From: Chitinophagaceae bacterium
GTDB taxonomy: Bacteria > Bacteroidota > Bacteroidia > Chitinophagales > Chitinophagaceae
Assembly (NCBI GenBank): GCA_947458335.1
Contig: CANGYW010000005.1
Span: forward strand, 1 to 36,140
DNA length: 36,140 nt
Direction: 5' to 3'
In this document: positions 25,912-34,589 of the stretch, piece by piece
Layout of the letters: each line of letters opens with the position of its first letter
Numbering within the stretch: position 1 is the stretch's first letter
Translations under genes and position numbers: made by a program
Notes under the pieces: generated by a model
Told to the model about the DNA's origin: nothing
What the model saw: only the letters and a program-made list of their open reading frames with translations
Databases searched by the model: none

Positions 25912-27951
25912 ATGATTCATTTTGATCTGCCCACCGAAAAGTCCTCTATCCTTAAGGTAATTGGTGTAGGAGGAGGCGGAAGTAATGCAGTCAACTACAT
26001 GTTCAATCAGCAAATTGAAGGTGTCAATTTTGTCATCTGTAATACAGATGCTCAAGCGCTGGCAGCCAGTGGTATTCCCAACCGTGTACAGCTTGGGCCT
26101 CATCTTACACAGGGTCTTGGTGCTGGGGCTAATCCCGAGATCGGTCGACAGGCTACCGAGGAGTCGCTCGAGGAGATCAGAAAGATCCTCGAGGTCAATA
26201 CCAAGATGGCCTTTATCACCGCCGGGATGGGCGGTGGTACCGGAACGGGTGGAGCACCCATAATTGCCAAGATCTGTAAAGACCTGGGTATACTAACCGT
26301 GGGCATTGTGACCACTCCGTTTGCCTATGAGGGAAAGAAAAGATTACAGCAGGCAGAAGAAGGTATTCGTCAACTGCGTCAGCAAGTAGATACATTATTG
26401 GTTATTAGTAACGACAAACTTCGTCACCAGTTTGGTAACTTAAAAATGCGGGAGGCGTTCGAGAAAGCCGATAATGTGTTGGCTACGGCTGCGCGCTGTA
26501 TTACGGATGTCATTAACAGTACTGGGCAAATCAATGTGGACTTTGCGGATGTATGCACCGTAATGCGCAACGGCGGACGTGCTATTCTGGGACACGCCGA
26601 AGTAGCGGGCACCCATCGGGCTCAGTTGGCTATCGAGGAAGCTTTGAACTCTCCACTTCTAAACGATAATGAGATCAATGGTGCAAAATGGATCTTGATT
26701 AATATCAATTCTGCACGCGGTGAGTATGAGTTTACGATGGATGAAGTAGAAGTCATTCAGCAGTATCTGTTGACCAAGGCCGGAGAAAACACAGATGTGA
26801 TCTTAGGAATGGGATATGATGATCTATTGGGCGATAAGCTGGGTATTACACTCATTGCTACCGGATTTGAACATAAAGACACGATAAGTGTAACACCACT
26901 TAAAAAAATAGCTCCAGAAGAGGAGAAGATTGTTATGGTACTGGGCCAGCCATTCGAGTCTTCGACAACTGCAACAGACGTAGTATCGACAGACGCGCAA
27001 CCAAGCGCCTCCACATTGTCGTCTGATGCAGTAACTACGGTTCCTGTCACCAGCATTGAATCACCCGATGTAACAGTAGATACTTCTGTGCCTGATCCGC
27101 TCATGCCACGTCTGGTAGAAGAAGTAGCTCCGGTAGCTGCACTGCAAAATCCTGTTGTGTCTACTGAAGAGACTATCATTCATTTTGAACTTTCTGCTGA
27201 GACAGCAGCTACTGATGCGACCGAACCAACTACTCCGTCTGTTCGCCCAGCGGCCATTCTCGAAACAGATGCCAGCTATTTGGCGGCAGCCACTACTGCT
27301 ATTACCGGGCCCGCAGCGGGAGGGTATCTAACTCGTCCTGCCAATATCTATGCCGAGCCTCCTATGCCGGTAGCGCAATCCATGCCGGCTTCGGTGACCT
27401 CAGCTGTTGAGGCACCTGCTACTGCGATTACGCTTAATGAAGTAATACACGAGCAGCTACCCGTATCTGCTGTAGCATCGAGCGAGGTAATTGCGCAGTC
27501 GTCAGCGTTGCCAGAAAAAGTAGTTAGAGAAGAGTCGGCATCTGTCTCGGCTATGGCCGCTTCTACCACAGAGGAACCTGAGGAAATGCAAATGCAGCTG
27601 ATCGAGAAAGAAGAGTTGGCTGATATACCAACACCTTTGCTCTATGAGATCCATACCGCTGCTCCTACTATGCGAGAAGAAGGTATTAGCATAGAGGATA
27701 CGCTCGAGCAACAGCGACGTGCTGCAGATCGCTTGCAAAAGTTGCGTAATCTTAGCTACAATGTCAATGCGGCCGATCCAAATAATGAGTTTGAAACGGT
27801 TCCTGCATATATACGACGTAATATGGAGTTGTATAATAGTTCGTCACAGATCGAAAATTTCTACAGTAGTTATGAGGTCAAAGAAGATCCTTCTAATCAA
27901 GGACCGATTAGCACTCTCAATACTTTTCTAAATGGCAAAAAGCCTGATTAA
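25912..27951 (+). CDS. ftsZ: Cell division protein FtsZ with very long C-terminal linker
   Basis: Tubulin-like GTPase that forms the Z-ring. 679 residues, against about 380 in E. coli. The GTPase core (about 1-325) is standard: GGGGSNAVNYM at 20-30, the G-box GMGGGTGTGGAP at about 105-116, and the T7 loop NVDFADV at about 208. From about 330 to 625 is a Thr/Ala/Val/Ser/Pro/Glu-rich, presumably disordered linker. Then VPAYIRRN at about 630, like the C-terminal peptide that binds FtsA, followed by some 40 further residues ending STLNTFLNGKKPD. No frameshift is seen and the reading frame is continuous. Last gene of the dcw cluster, ended by a clear terminator. Confidence 0.96.
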   Translation: MIHFDLPTEKSSILKVIGVGGGGSNAVNYMFNQQIEGVNFVICNTDAQALAASGIPNRVQLGPHLTQGLGAGANPEIGRQATEESLEEIRKILEVNTKMAFITAGMGGGTGTGGAPIIAKICKDLGILTVGIVTTPFAYEGKKRLQQAEEGIRQLRQQVDTLLVISNDKLRHQFGNLKMREAFEKADNVLATAARCITDVINSTGQINVDFADVCTVMRNGGRAILGHAEVAGTHRAQLAIEEALNSPLLNDNEINGAKWILININSARGEYEFTMDEVEVIQQYLLTKAGENTDVILGMGYDDLLGDKLGITLIATGFEHKDTISVTPLKKIAPEEEKIVMVLGQPFESSTTATDVVSTDAQPSASTLSSDAVTTVPVTSIESPDVTVDTSVPDPLMPRLVEEVAPVAALQNPVVSTEETIIHFELSAETAATDATEPTTPSVRPAAILETDASYLAAATTAITGPAAGGYLTRPANIYAEPPMPVAQSMPASVTSAVEAPATAITLNEVIHEQLPVSAVASSEVIAQSSALPEKVVREESASVSAMAASTTEEPEEMQMQLIEKEELADIPTPLLYEIHTAAPTMREEGISIEDTLEQQRRAADRLQKLRNLSYNVNAADPNNEFETVPAYIRRNMELYNSSSQIENFYSSYEVKEDPSNQGPISTLNTFLNGKKPD

Positions 27952-27955
27952 TGAG

Positions 27956-27974
27956 TTCTCTGCCTGGCAGAGAA
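27956..27974. repeat. 19-bp near-perfect palindrome just after ftsZ
   Basis: TTCTCTGCC-T-GGCAGAGAA has perfect 9-bp arms around one base and begins 4 bases after the ftsZ stop. In RNA it would form an 8-bp stem with a CTG loop. It has no T-run, so it is not itself a terminator; it could protect the 3' end of the mRNA or be a protein-binding site. Confidence 0.6.
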
Positions 27975-27999
27975 AGTCCGATGATGTGTTTTAGTTGTT

Positions 28000-28030
28000 C
28001 CTCCCGGTGTAAGCCGGGAGGTTTTTTTTT
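28000..28030 (+). terminator. Intrinsic terminator of the dcw cluster
   Basis: CCTCCCGG and CCGGGAGG form a perfect 8-bp GC-rich stem with a six-base loop (TGTAAG), followed directly by nine T residues. It lies 48 bases after the ftsZ stop, and is the only strong intrinsic terminator I see in the window. Confidence 0.92.
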
Positions 28031-28102
28031 ATAAGAAGCTTGCCAGGGGGTATCTATTGCTAAACAATTCGCGTATCACAGTGTTATTGTCACATTATTC
28101 GT

Positions 28103-29032
28103 ATGGCAAAGACTGTTTTGATTACCGGAGGCACAGGATTGGTAGGAATGGCATTAGTGCCGGCATTATTGCAGCAAGGTTACCAGTTGATCTTATTGAC
28201 TCGTAGCCGTCAATCGCATTCACTGCCCTATGCCACGCATCCTGCAGTTCGTTACTCTTATTGGAATCCCAGTAGTGCCGAGCTCGATACCGATGTGCTT
28301 ACAAAGGCCGATCATATTGTGCATTTAGCAGGCGCTAATGTAGCTGACAAGCGCTGGACCGCTGCCAGAAAAAAAGAGATCGCCAGTAGTCGGGTACTTT
28401 CGGGTCGCTTACTGGTTGATCGGCTAAAAGAAATTACGCATCGCCCCCTTTCCTTTGTGGGGGCCTCCGCTATAGGATGGTATGGAGCCGATACCAAAGA
28501 TCATCCTGCGCCCTTTGTGGAGAACGATCCGCCCGATGCTAGTTTTCTTGGCGAGACCTGTCGCCAGTGGGAAGAGAGTACCGCACCCTTGACTGCCCTG
28601 GGTATTCGTCGCGTTATCTTGCGTATAGGAATTGTGCTTAGTAGAAAGGGTGGGGCGCTTCCCGAATTTGAAAGGCCACTTCGTTTTGGTATCGCTCCGA
28701 TACTTGGCTCTGGAAAGCAGATGATCAGTTGGATTCAATTGCAAGATCTGGTAACGATGATTATTTTCTCACTCGAGCAAAGCACCCTTCAGGGGGTTTA
28801 TAACGCTACCTCCCCTAGGCCTGTTTCTCAGTATTCATTGATGAAGGCGCTAGCCAGACAGCGAAAGCAATTTTTTATTCCGGTCCCTGTCCCTGCCTTT
28901 TTCTTAAAAGTCCTAATGGGTGAAATGAGTATAGAGGTCTTAAAAAGTACAACGGTAAGTGCCAGCAAGATAGAGCAGTGTGGATTTTGTTTTCAATATG
29001 ATACTATAGAAAAGGCCCTCCCCATTTGCTAG
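28103..29032 (+). CDS. TIGR01777-family NAD(P)-binding epimerase (YfcH-like)
   Basis: 309-residue extended short-chain dehydrogenase-like protein. The N-terminus VLITGGTGLVGMALVPALL is the cofactor-binding motif; HIVHLAGANVADKRW and SAIGWYGADTKDHPAPFVENDP with FLGETCRQWEE are the signature of the TIGR01777 family (E. coli YfcH, plant SulA-like). Its substrate is unknown. It follows the dcw terminator and is presumably transcribed alone; I see no good promoter motif in the 70 bases before it. Its TAG overlaps the TAG of the convergent fusion enzyme in the palindrome CTAG. Confidence 0.9.
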   Translation: MAKTVLITGGTGLVGMALVPALLQQGYQLILLTRSRQSHSLPYATHPAVRYSYWNPSSAELDTDVLTKADHIVHLAGANVADKRWTAARKKEIASSRVLSGRLLVDRLKEITHRPLSFVGASAIGWYGADTKDHPAPFVENDPPDASFLGETCRQWEESTAPLTALGIRRVILRIGIVLSRKGGALPEFERPLRFGIAPILGSGKQMISWIQLQDLVTMIIFSLEQSTLQGVYNATSPRPVSQYSLMKALARQRKQFFIPVPVPAFFLKVLMGEMSIEVLKSTTVSASKIEQCGFCFQYDTIEKALPIC

Positions 29033-31407
29033 TTACGAATTGGTTTGCCCGAGGTGAGTACGCTTTGAATTCGCTCCAGTGACTTTTTCTCACCACAAAG
29101 CGATAAAAACGCCTCTCGTTCGAGGTCGAGCAGGTATTGTTCAGAGACTTGTGTTCTTTCGCTGAGATCACCACCGCACATAACATAGGCTAGCTTTTTG
29201 GCAATGAGGGCATCGTGCTGCGACGCATAGCCTGCCGTCTGCATAGCATGAATGCCGGCGTATAGCACGCCCAATCCGGCTCTTCCTAATACGTTAATGT
29301 CTTTTCTTTCAACAGGCCGATTATAGCCTGCTTGTTGCATGGCTAGCACCGATCGTTTGGCGGCAGCTATGCGACGATGACTATTGTAAATAACCTCATC
29401 GGTTCCCTTGCGATAGATACCCATGCTAAAGGCTTCGGCTGCAGAGGTGGCCACCTTTGCTGTGGCAATAGACATAAATCGATGTTTGAGCGTATTGGTA
29501 TCCGGTTCGTCGGGATGCATCTCATCGGAGGCTCGTAGTGCAAATTCTTTGGTGCCTCCGCCTCCTGGAATAAGTCCTACTCCCAATTCAACCAATCCCG
29601 TGTAGGTTTCTGCTGCTGCACAGCATTTGTCTGCATGGAGGGTAAGTTCACAGCCCCCTCCTAATGTCAATCCGTGTGGAGCTACTACTACCGGTATAGA
29701 GGAGTAGCGCGCTCGCATGGTGGTTTGTTGAAACATTCGAATCGCCAGATCGAGTTCGTCATATTCTTGCTCTATGGCCATCATAAAGATCATGCCCACA
29801 TTAGCACCGGCCGAAAAATTGGCACCTTCGTTGCCAATGACTAAGCCGCGGTAGGACTGTTCTGCTTTTTCGATGGCTGTTTGTATACCACTGAGTACAT
29901 CCCCGCCAATGCTTCCCATTTTAGTTTGCCATTGCAACCCTAAGACTTCATCTCCCAGATCGTATAATTTACAGGAGCTATTTTTCCAGACGAGTTTTTC
30001 TTTATGATGACTCATCACTAAAAAGTCGGTACCACCTGGCAAGGGTTTATACGACTTAGATGTGGGTTCATAGCAGTAGCGGATTCCTTTTTCGTTCTTG
30101 TAAAATTGAGTATGCCCATTTGCGATCATCTCATTTACCCAAGGGGCAGGCGGTATACCCGCTTTCTCCATCTCGGCCGCCATCGTAGCTACGCCCAGCA
30201 CATCCCACGCTTCAAAAGCGCCTATCTCCCAGCCAAAGCCCGCCATCATGGCATCATCTACCCTATAAAGTTCATCGCTGATCTCGGGAATTCGGTGCGA
30301 GATATAAGAAAAGATGCGGTAATGAAGTAAGCGATAGAATTCTCCTGCTTTGTCTTTTCCTTTTACTAAGCTGATCAGTCGGGTAGAAAGATCTTCAATG
30401 GGTTTGGCAGCTTCTAGCGTGACAAACGAGGCTTTCTTACGAGGTTGGTAGGTAAGCGTTTCTAGGTCTAGGGTCAGGATTTCTTTTTTGCCAGCCTCAT
30501 TTTTTGTTTTCTTAAAAAATCCTTGACCGGTTTTATCGCCTAGCCAATTGTTATCGACCATTTTTTGTAGCCAATCGGGAATTGCAAAAAGCGAATGCGC
30601 CTCGTCGTGAGGACAATTGGCGGCTACCCCCCCGGCTACTTTAACCATGGTATCGATACCCACTACGTCGGCCGTGCGAAAGGTAGCCGACTTCGGTCTT
30701 CCGATGATGGGGCCGGTGAGTGCATCTATTTCGTCGATGCTAAGTTGTAGCTGTTGTTTTAAGTGCATTATGGCCATAATGCCAAATACACCAATGCGGT
30801 TGGCAATAAAGGCTGGAGTGTCCTTACATTTAACGGTAGTCTTACCTAAGTGCAGATCGCCATATTGCATCAAAAAATCTACGAGTGCGGGATCGGTGTC
30901 GGCGGTGGGAATAATCTCCAGCAATTTTAAATAGCGGGGCGGATTAAAAAAGTGCGTACCGCAAAAATGCCGGCGAAAATCATCGCTTCTGCCCGCCGCC
31001 ATCATCGAAATAGGAATACCCGAGGTATTAGAGCTAATGATGGTGCCGATTTTTCTATAGCGCTCTACTTTTTCGAATAATTGTTGTTTGATATCGAGTC
31101 TTTCTACCACCACCTCTATGATCCAATCACAGGTACCGATATCTGCAAGGTTATCGTCGAAGTTGCCGGTACGAATCCGTTTAACGACGTCCTTTTCATA
31201 CACAGGCGAGGGATTACTTTTTATGGCAGATTGTAAGGCCTCGTTAACGATTCGGTTACGAGCCGCCGCTCCGTCGGTGATGGCTACACCCGAAGGAACA
31301 ATATCGAGTAATAGAACATCTAGACCAACCCCTGCAAAATGACAAGCAATTCGAGAGCCCATCACACCACTGCCCAACACAGCCACTTTACGAATGATTC
31401 GATTCAT
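29029..31407 (-). CDS. fadN: 3-hydroxyacyl-CoA dehydrogenase / enoyl-CoA hydratase fusion (FadN type)
   Basis: Bifunctional beta-oxidation enzyme, 792 residues. Unlike E. coli FadB, the dehydrogenase comes first: NAD loop VLGSGVMGSRIACHFAG, then SSNTSGIPIS and the catalytic histidine in GTHFFNPPRY, followed by 3HCDH C-terminal segments. The C-terminal crotonase part has an oxyanion-hole region (FSAGANVGMI), LTLGGGCELTLHAD with a glutamate, and GLVELGVGLIPGGGGTKEF with the second glutamate, so both hydratase glutamates seem present. The order matches B. subtilis FadN. The thiolase and acyl-CoA dehydrogenase genes that usually accompany it are not in the window. It starts 70 bases after metG; a weak promoter (TTTC-N20-TAATTTAG) lies in that gap, with an inverted repeat near the start codon. 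Confidence 0.92.
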   Translation of the reverse strand: MNRIIRKVAVLGSGVMGSRIACHFAGVGLDVLLLDIVPSGVAITDGAAARNRIVNEALQSAIKSNPSPVYEKDVVKRIRTGNFDDNLADIGTCDWIIEVVVERLDIKQQLFEKVERYRKIGTIISSNTSGIPISMMAAGRSDDFRRHFCGTHFFNPPRYLKLLEIIPTADTDPALVDFLMQYGDLHLGKTTVKCKDTPAFIANRIGVFGIMAIMHLKQQLQLSIDEIDALTGPIIGRPKSATFRTADVVGIDTMVKVAGGVAANCPHDEAHSLFAIPDWLQKMVDNNWLGDKTGQGFFKKTKNEAGKKEILTLDLETLTYQPRKKASFVTLEAAKPIEDLSTRLISLVKGKDKAGEFYRLLHYRIFSYISHRIPEISDELYRVDDAMMAGFGWEIGAFEAWDVLGVATMAAEMEKAGIPPAPWVNEMIANGHTQFYKNEKGIRYCYEPTSKSYKPLPGGTDFLVMSHHKEKLVWKNSSCKLYDLGDEVLGLQWQTKMGSIGGDVLSGIQTAIEKAEQSYRGLVIGNEGANFSAGANVGMIFMMAIEQEYDELDLAIRMFQQTTMRARYSSIPVVVAPHGLTLGGGCELTLHADKCCAAAETYTGLVELGVGLIPGGGGTKEFALRASDEMHPDEPDTNTLKHRFMSIATAKVATSAAEAFSMGIYRKGTDEVIYNSHRRIAAAKRSVLAMQQAGYNRPVERKDINVLGRAGLGVLYAGIHAMQTAGYASQHDALIAKKLAYVMCGGDLSERTQVSEQYLLDLEREAFLSLCGEKKSLERIQSVLTSGKPIRN

Positions 31408-31416
31408 AAAAAATAG

Positions 31417-31432
31417 TTAGTTATGCAACTAA
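31417..31432. repeat. 16-bp inverted repeat before the fadN-type gene
   Basis: TTAGTT-ATGC-AACTAA has perfect 6-bp arms and lies 9 bases upstream of the fadN-type start codon, downstream of the possible -7 element at 31443-31450. It could be an operator for a fatty-acid-responsive regulator, or a hairpin that shields the ribosome site; chance is not excluded. Confidence 0.35.
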
Positions 31433-31477
31433 TTTACTCCTACTAAATTACGGCGTTTGCAGTTTGAAAAGAAAAAC

Positions 31478-33598
31478 TCAGCTAACGATAGCGCCCGGAT
31501 CAATAGGTTGTGCCGGTTGAATAAATACGAGTTTACCGTTCGCGTCCTCGGCCATCAAGATCATACCGTTACTTTCGATGCCTTTCATTTTTCGGGGCGC
31601 CAGGTTGGTGACCACTGTAACGGATTGGCCAATGAGGGTCTCGGGGGCATAGTGCAGGGCAATGCCACTAACGATAGTGCGGGTTTCGCTTCCCAGATCT
31701 ACCTGCAGGCAAAGTAATTTGTCGGCTTTCTCTACTTTTTCGGCAGCACGAATAACACCAGTCTTTAACTCTAGCTTGGCAAAGTCATCGTATTGAATGG
31801 TGGCTTTTGCAGGGGCTATGGATTTTTCTGCTGGCAGGGCCGAACCGGTATCAGGCGTAGACATAGTACGTTGCTTTAATTTTTCTAACTGGGCCAAGAT
31901 CTCTTGATCTTCGATTTTTCTGAATAGTAGCTGTGGGGCACGCAGAGAATAACCTGTCTTAAGTAAGTTGACCTTGCCGGCATTTTCCCACTGCAACATT
32001 TTTTCGACCACCTTCATTTGATGCAGCAGCGTTTTGGCCGCATGGGGCATAAAGGGATTGATTAGAATGGCCAGATTGGCGGTAAGTTGCAAACACAAGT
32101 GCAGGCAGTTATCGATGCGAGTCTGGGCGCTGGGATCCTGTTCGATTTGTTTAGCCACAATCCAGGGCTCCTTCTTTTGCATGTATTGATTTCCCTTACG
32201 AGAAAGATCGATGATCTCGAAAAGCGCTTCTCGGAATTTATATTGTTCGAGTAGTGCTTCAATTTTTTGGGGAGCTTCGGTAAGAGCCTTTAGTAATTCC
32301 TCGTCTATCTCATCTTTGGCAGTTGCATGAAAAGGAGGCACTTTTCCCTGGCATAGTTTATGCATTAGTACCCAGGTGCGATTGATAAAATTACCAAAGA
32401 CGGCTACGAGTTCGCTATTCACTGCTTCTTGAAATCCTTTCCAGGTAAACTCGCTGTCTTTCGTCTCTGGCGCGATCTGCGTAAGGTAATAACGTAGCAT
32501 GTCTACGCACTGCGGTCCTCCATTGGGGGCTTCTACAAAATCTTGGATGTAGTCACGCATGTCGAGTTTCCAGTTACGGCTGGTACTCATCTTGTCGCCT
32601 TCGAGATTTAGAAACTCGTTGGCAGGTACATTATCTGGTAAAATATACCCATGCAGTTTTAGCATTACCGGAAAAATAATGCAGTGAAACACAATATTGT
32701 CCTTTCCAATAAAGTGAACCAATTTGGTTTCCTTGTCTTGCCAATAGGGCGTCCAGTCTTTTCCATGGTCTAGTGCCCATTGTTTGGTAGCACTAATGTA
32801 GCCAATGGGGGCATCGAACCAAACGTAGAGTACTTTGCCATCGGCTCCTTTTATTCGGGGGGGTAACGATACTCCCCAGTCTAAATCGCGTGTAACGGCC
32901 CTGGGTTGTAGTCCTCCTTCGATCCAGCCCTTGCATTGCCCAACTACAGTGGGGCGCCAATCTTTTTGATGTTGCTTAAGGATCCAATCTTGTAAGAAGG
33001 CTTCGTGTTGGTCAAGAGGCAAGTACCAATGCGTCGTTTTTTTCTTAACAGGGGGTTGTCCACTTAATGTGCTGACGGGGTTCAGTAACTCCTCAGGACT
33101 CAACGAACGTCCACAGGTTTCGCACTGGTCACCAAAAGCGCGATCACTGCCACAGGCAGGGCAGGTGCCCTTAATATAGCGATCGGCTAAAAAACTCTGT
33201 GCCGCCTCATCGAAAAATTGTTCGGTCTCTTTGGTTTGCAGCGCCCCTTGTTTTTCGAGTGTGTCAAAAAACTCCGTAGCTGTTTGATGATGCAGGGCGG
33301 CACTGGTTCGGTGATAGATGTCGAAGCTGATGGAGAGTTTTTCAAAGTCCTCTTTCATCGCTTGGTGATACTTATCGATGATGGCCTGGGCCGTGGTGCC
33401 TTCTTTTTTAGCCTGAATGGGAATGGCTGTTCCGTGCTCGTCACTTCCGCATACAAACACCACGTCTCGTTGCTGTGCTCGCAAGTAACGAACATAAATA
33501 TCGGCAGGAATGTAGGCGCCGGCTAAATGCCCTACGTGTTTTAGTCCGTTAGCATAGGGTAAGGCCGAGGTAATCAGGTATCGTTTGGGTGCGCTCAT
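31478..33598 (-). CDS. metG: Methionyl-tRNA synthetase
   Basis: Charges tRNA-Met. The track ORF starts at 33652, but the ATG at 33598 (MSAPKRYLITSALPYANG) matches the family and follows a strong promoter, giving 706 residues. The Rossmann fold has the HIGH-type motif as HVGH (21-24) and the KMSKS motif as KMSTS; a zinc knuckle has the paired cysteines CPACGSDRAFGDQCETCG. The last 110 residues form a tRNA-binding OB domain (FAKLELKTGVIRAAEKVEKAD), as in E. coli MetG. A linker of about 30 residues precedes it. It is divergent from the LD-carboxypeptidase gene. Confidence 0.97.
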   Translation of the reverse strand: MSAPKRYLITSALPYANGLKHVGHLAGAYIPADIYVRYLRAQQRDVVFVCGSDEHGTAIPIQAKKEGTTAQAIIDKYHQAMKEDFEKLSISFDIYHRTSAALHHQTATEFFDTLEKQGALQTKETEQFFDEAAQSFLADRYIKGTCPACGSDRAFGDQCETCGRSLSPEELLNPVSTLSGQPPVKKKTTHWYLPLDQHEAFLQDWILKQHQKDWRPTVVGQCKGWIEGGLQPRAVTRDLDWGVSLPPRIKGADGKVLYVWFDAPIGYISATKQWALDHGKDWTPYWQDKETKLVHFIGKDNIVFHCIIFPVMLKLHGYILPDNVPANEFLNLEGDKMSTSRNWKLDMRDYIQDFVEAPNGGPQCVDMLRYYLTQIAPETKDSEFTWKGFQEAVNSELVAVFGNFINRTWVLMHKLCQGKVPPFHATAKDEIDEELLKALTEAPQKIEALLEQYKFREALFEIIDLSRKGNQYMQKKEPWIVAKQIEQDPSAQTRIDNCLHLCLQLTANLAILINPFMPHAAKTLLHQMKVVEKMLQWENAGKVNLLKTGYSLRAPQLLFRKIEDQEILAQLEKLKQRTMSTPDTGSALPAEKSIAPAKATIQYDDFAKLELKTGVIRAAEKVEKADKLLCLQVDLGSETRTIVSGIALHYAPETLIGQSVTVVTNLAPRKMKGIESNGMILMAEDANGKLVFIQPAQPIDPGAIVS

Positions 33599-33606
33599 GC
33601 AGGTTG

Positions 33607-33637
33607 CAAAAATACCGTAATCGAACCTTGTCCCAAA
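33607..33637 (-). promoter_or_regulatory. Predicted metG promoter, full consensus match
   Basis: On the minus strand TTTG (33637-33634), a 19-bp spacer, then TATTTTTG (33614-33607): both elements match the Bacteroidota consensus exactly. The -7 box ends 8 nt before the metG ATG, so the leader would be only a few bases. It excludes the longer ORF start at 33652. Confidence 0.75.
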
Positions 33638-33660
33638 ATGCGATGCGCTCATTACCTTTA
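33628..33660 (+). promoter_or_regulatory. Possible promoter of the LD-carboxypeptidase gene
   Basis: TTG at 33628-33630 and TACCTTTA at 33653-33660 (one base from TAnnTTTG) are spaced by 22 bp. It interlocks with the divergent metG promoter, so the two would compete for RNA polymerase. Confidence 0.4.
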
Positions 33661-33680
33661 TTCTTTTTTATACCTGCACT

Positions 33681-34589
33681 ATGACACAACCTCCTTATTT
33701 GCAACCGGGCGATACGATCGCTCTTGTTTGTCCGGCCGGTTATATGCCCGCGGACAAGGTACAGACCTGTGTAAAGGTCTTGGGCGAATGGGGATACAGG
33801 GTGGTGGTCGGGTCAACGGTAGGTGGAAACTCCACCACTTATTTTTCAGGCTCCGATCAAGAGCGCTGCACCGATCTGCAACGTATGTTAGACGATCGCT
33901 CGGTTCGCGCCATTCTCTGCGCCCGTGGGGGGTATGGTACTGGCCGCTTGATTGAGCAGCTCGATTTTTCTGTTTTTATCGATCAACCTAAATGGATCAT
34001 TGGTTTTTCGGATATCACCATTTTACATGCACATATTTATCGGCATTTTGGTATTTGCAGCCTGCATGCTCCTATGGCGGCTGCTTTTAATGATGGGGGC
34101 TGGCAATTGGACGCTGTGCAATCACTTCGTGAAGCATTGCAAGGCTTTAGTTTAGCATGTAGCGGTCCGGAACATTCCTTTAATCGGTTTGGGATTGCTA
34201 AGGGTACCTTGGTGGGAGGCAATTTAGCCTTACTGGCTCATTTGGTGGGCACCTCCTCTGATGTAGATACGAACGACAAAATCTTATTTATAGAGGATGT
34301 GGGCGAGCAGTTGTACAATATAGACAGAATGATGTGCCAGCTACAGCGAAGTGGAAAGCTCGAACGATTAGCTGCGTTGGTGGTGGGCGGATTTAGCGAA
34401 TGCAAAGACACGGACCGGCCCTTTGGCAAGACGGCTTATGAAATTATACATTCGTGGGTAAGCGGTTATAAGTATCCGATTTGCTTTGATTTTCCGGTCA
34501 GTCATACCGAGCGCAATATGACACTCAAGCACGGAGCCGTTTATGAGATTAAGATTGATGCCACCGGATCGTTACTGGCGGAGTGGTAA
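33681..34589 (+). CDS. ldcA: LD-carboxypeptidase (peptidase family S66)
   Basis: Serine peptidase that removes the terminal D-Ala from murein tetrapeptides during peptidoglycan recycling. 302 residues; ARGGYGTGRLIEQLD and GFSDIT are family signatures. A Ser-Glu-His triad can be placed at S110 (GFSD), E205 (FIEDVGEQ) and H275 (VSHTERN), in positions like the S115-E217-H285 of the Pseudomonas enzyme. No signal peptide is seen, so it should act in the cytoplasm. MccF-type microcin immunity proteins belong to the same family and are an alternative. Not linked to other recycling genes here. Confidence 0.9.
   Translation: MTQPPYLQPGDTIALVCPAGYMPADKVQTCVKVLGEWGYRVVVGSTVGGNSTTYFSGSDQERCTDLQRMLDDRSVRAILCARGGYGTGRLIEQLDFSVFIDQPKWIIGFSDITILHAHIYRHFGICSLHAPMAAAFNDGGWQLDAVQSLREALQGFSLACSGPEHSFNRFGIAKGTLVGGNLALLAHLVGTSSDVDTNDKILFIEDVGEQLYNIDRMMCQLQRSGKLERLAALVVGGFSECKDTDRPFGKTAYEIIHSWVSGYKYPICFDFPVSHTERNMTLKHGAVYEIKIDATGSLLAEW

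Noticed and set aside
33599-33652. Extended N-terminus of metG from the ORF track
   Set aside because: The extension spans the full-consensus promoter; the ATG at 33598 gives the normal MetG start.
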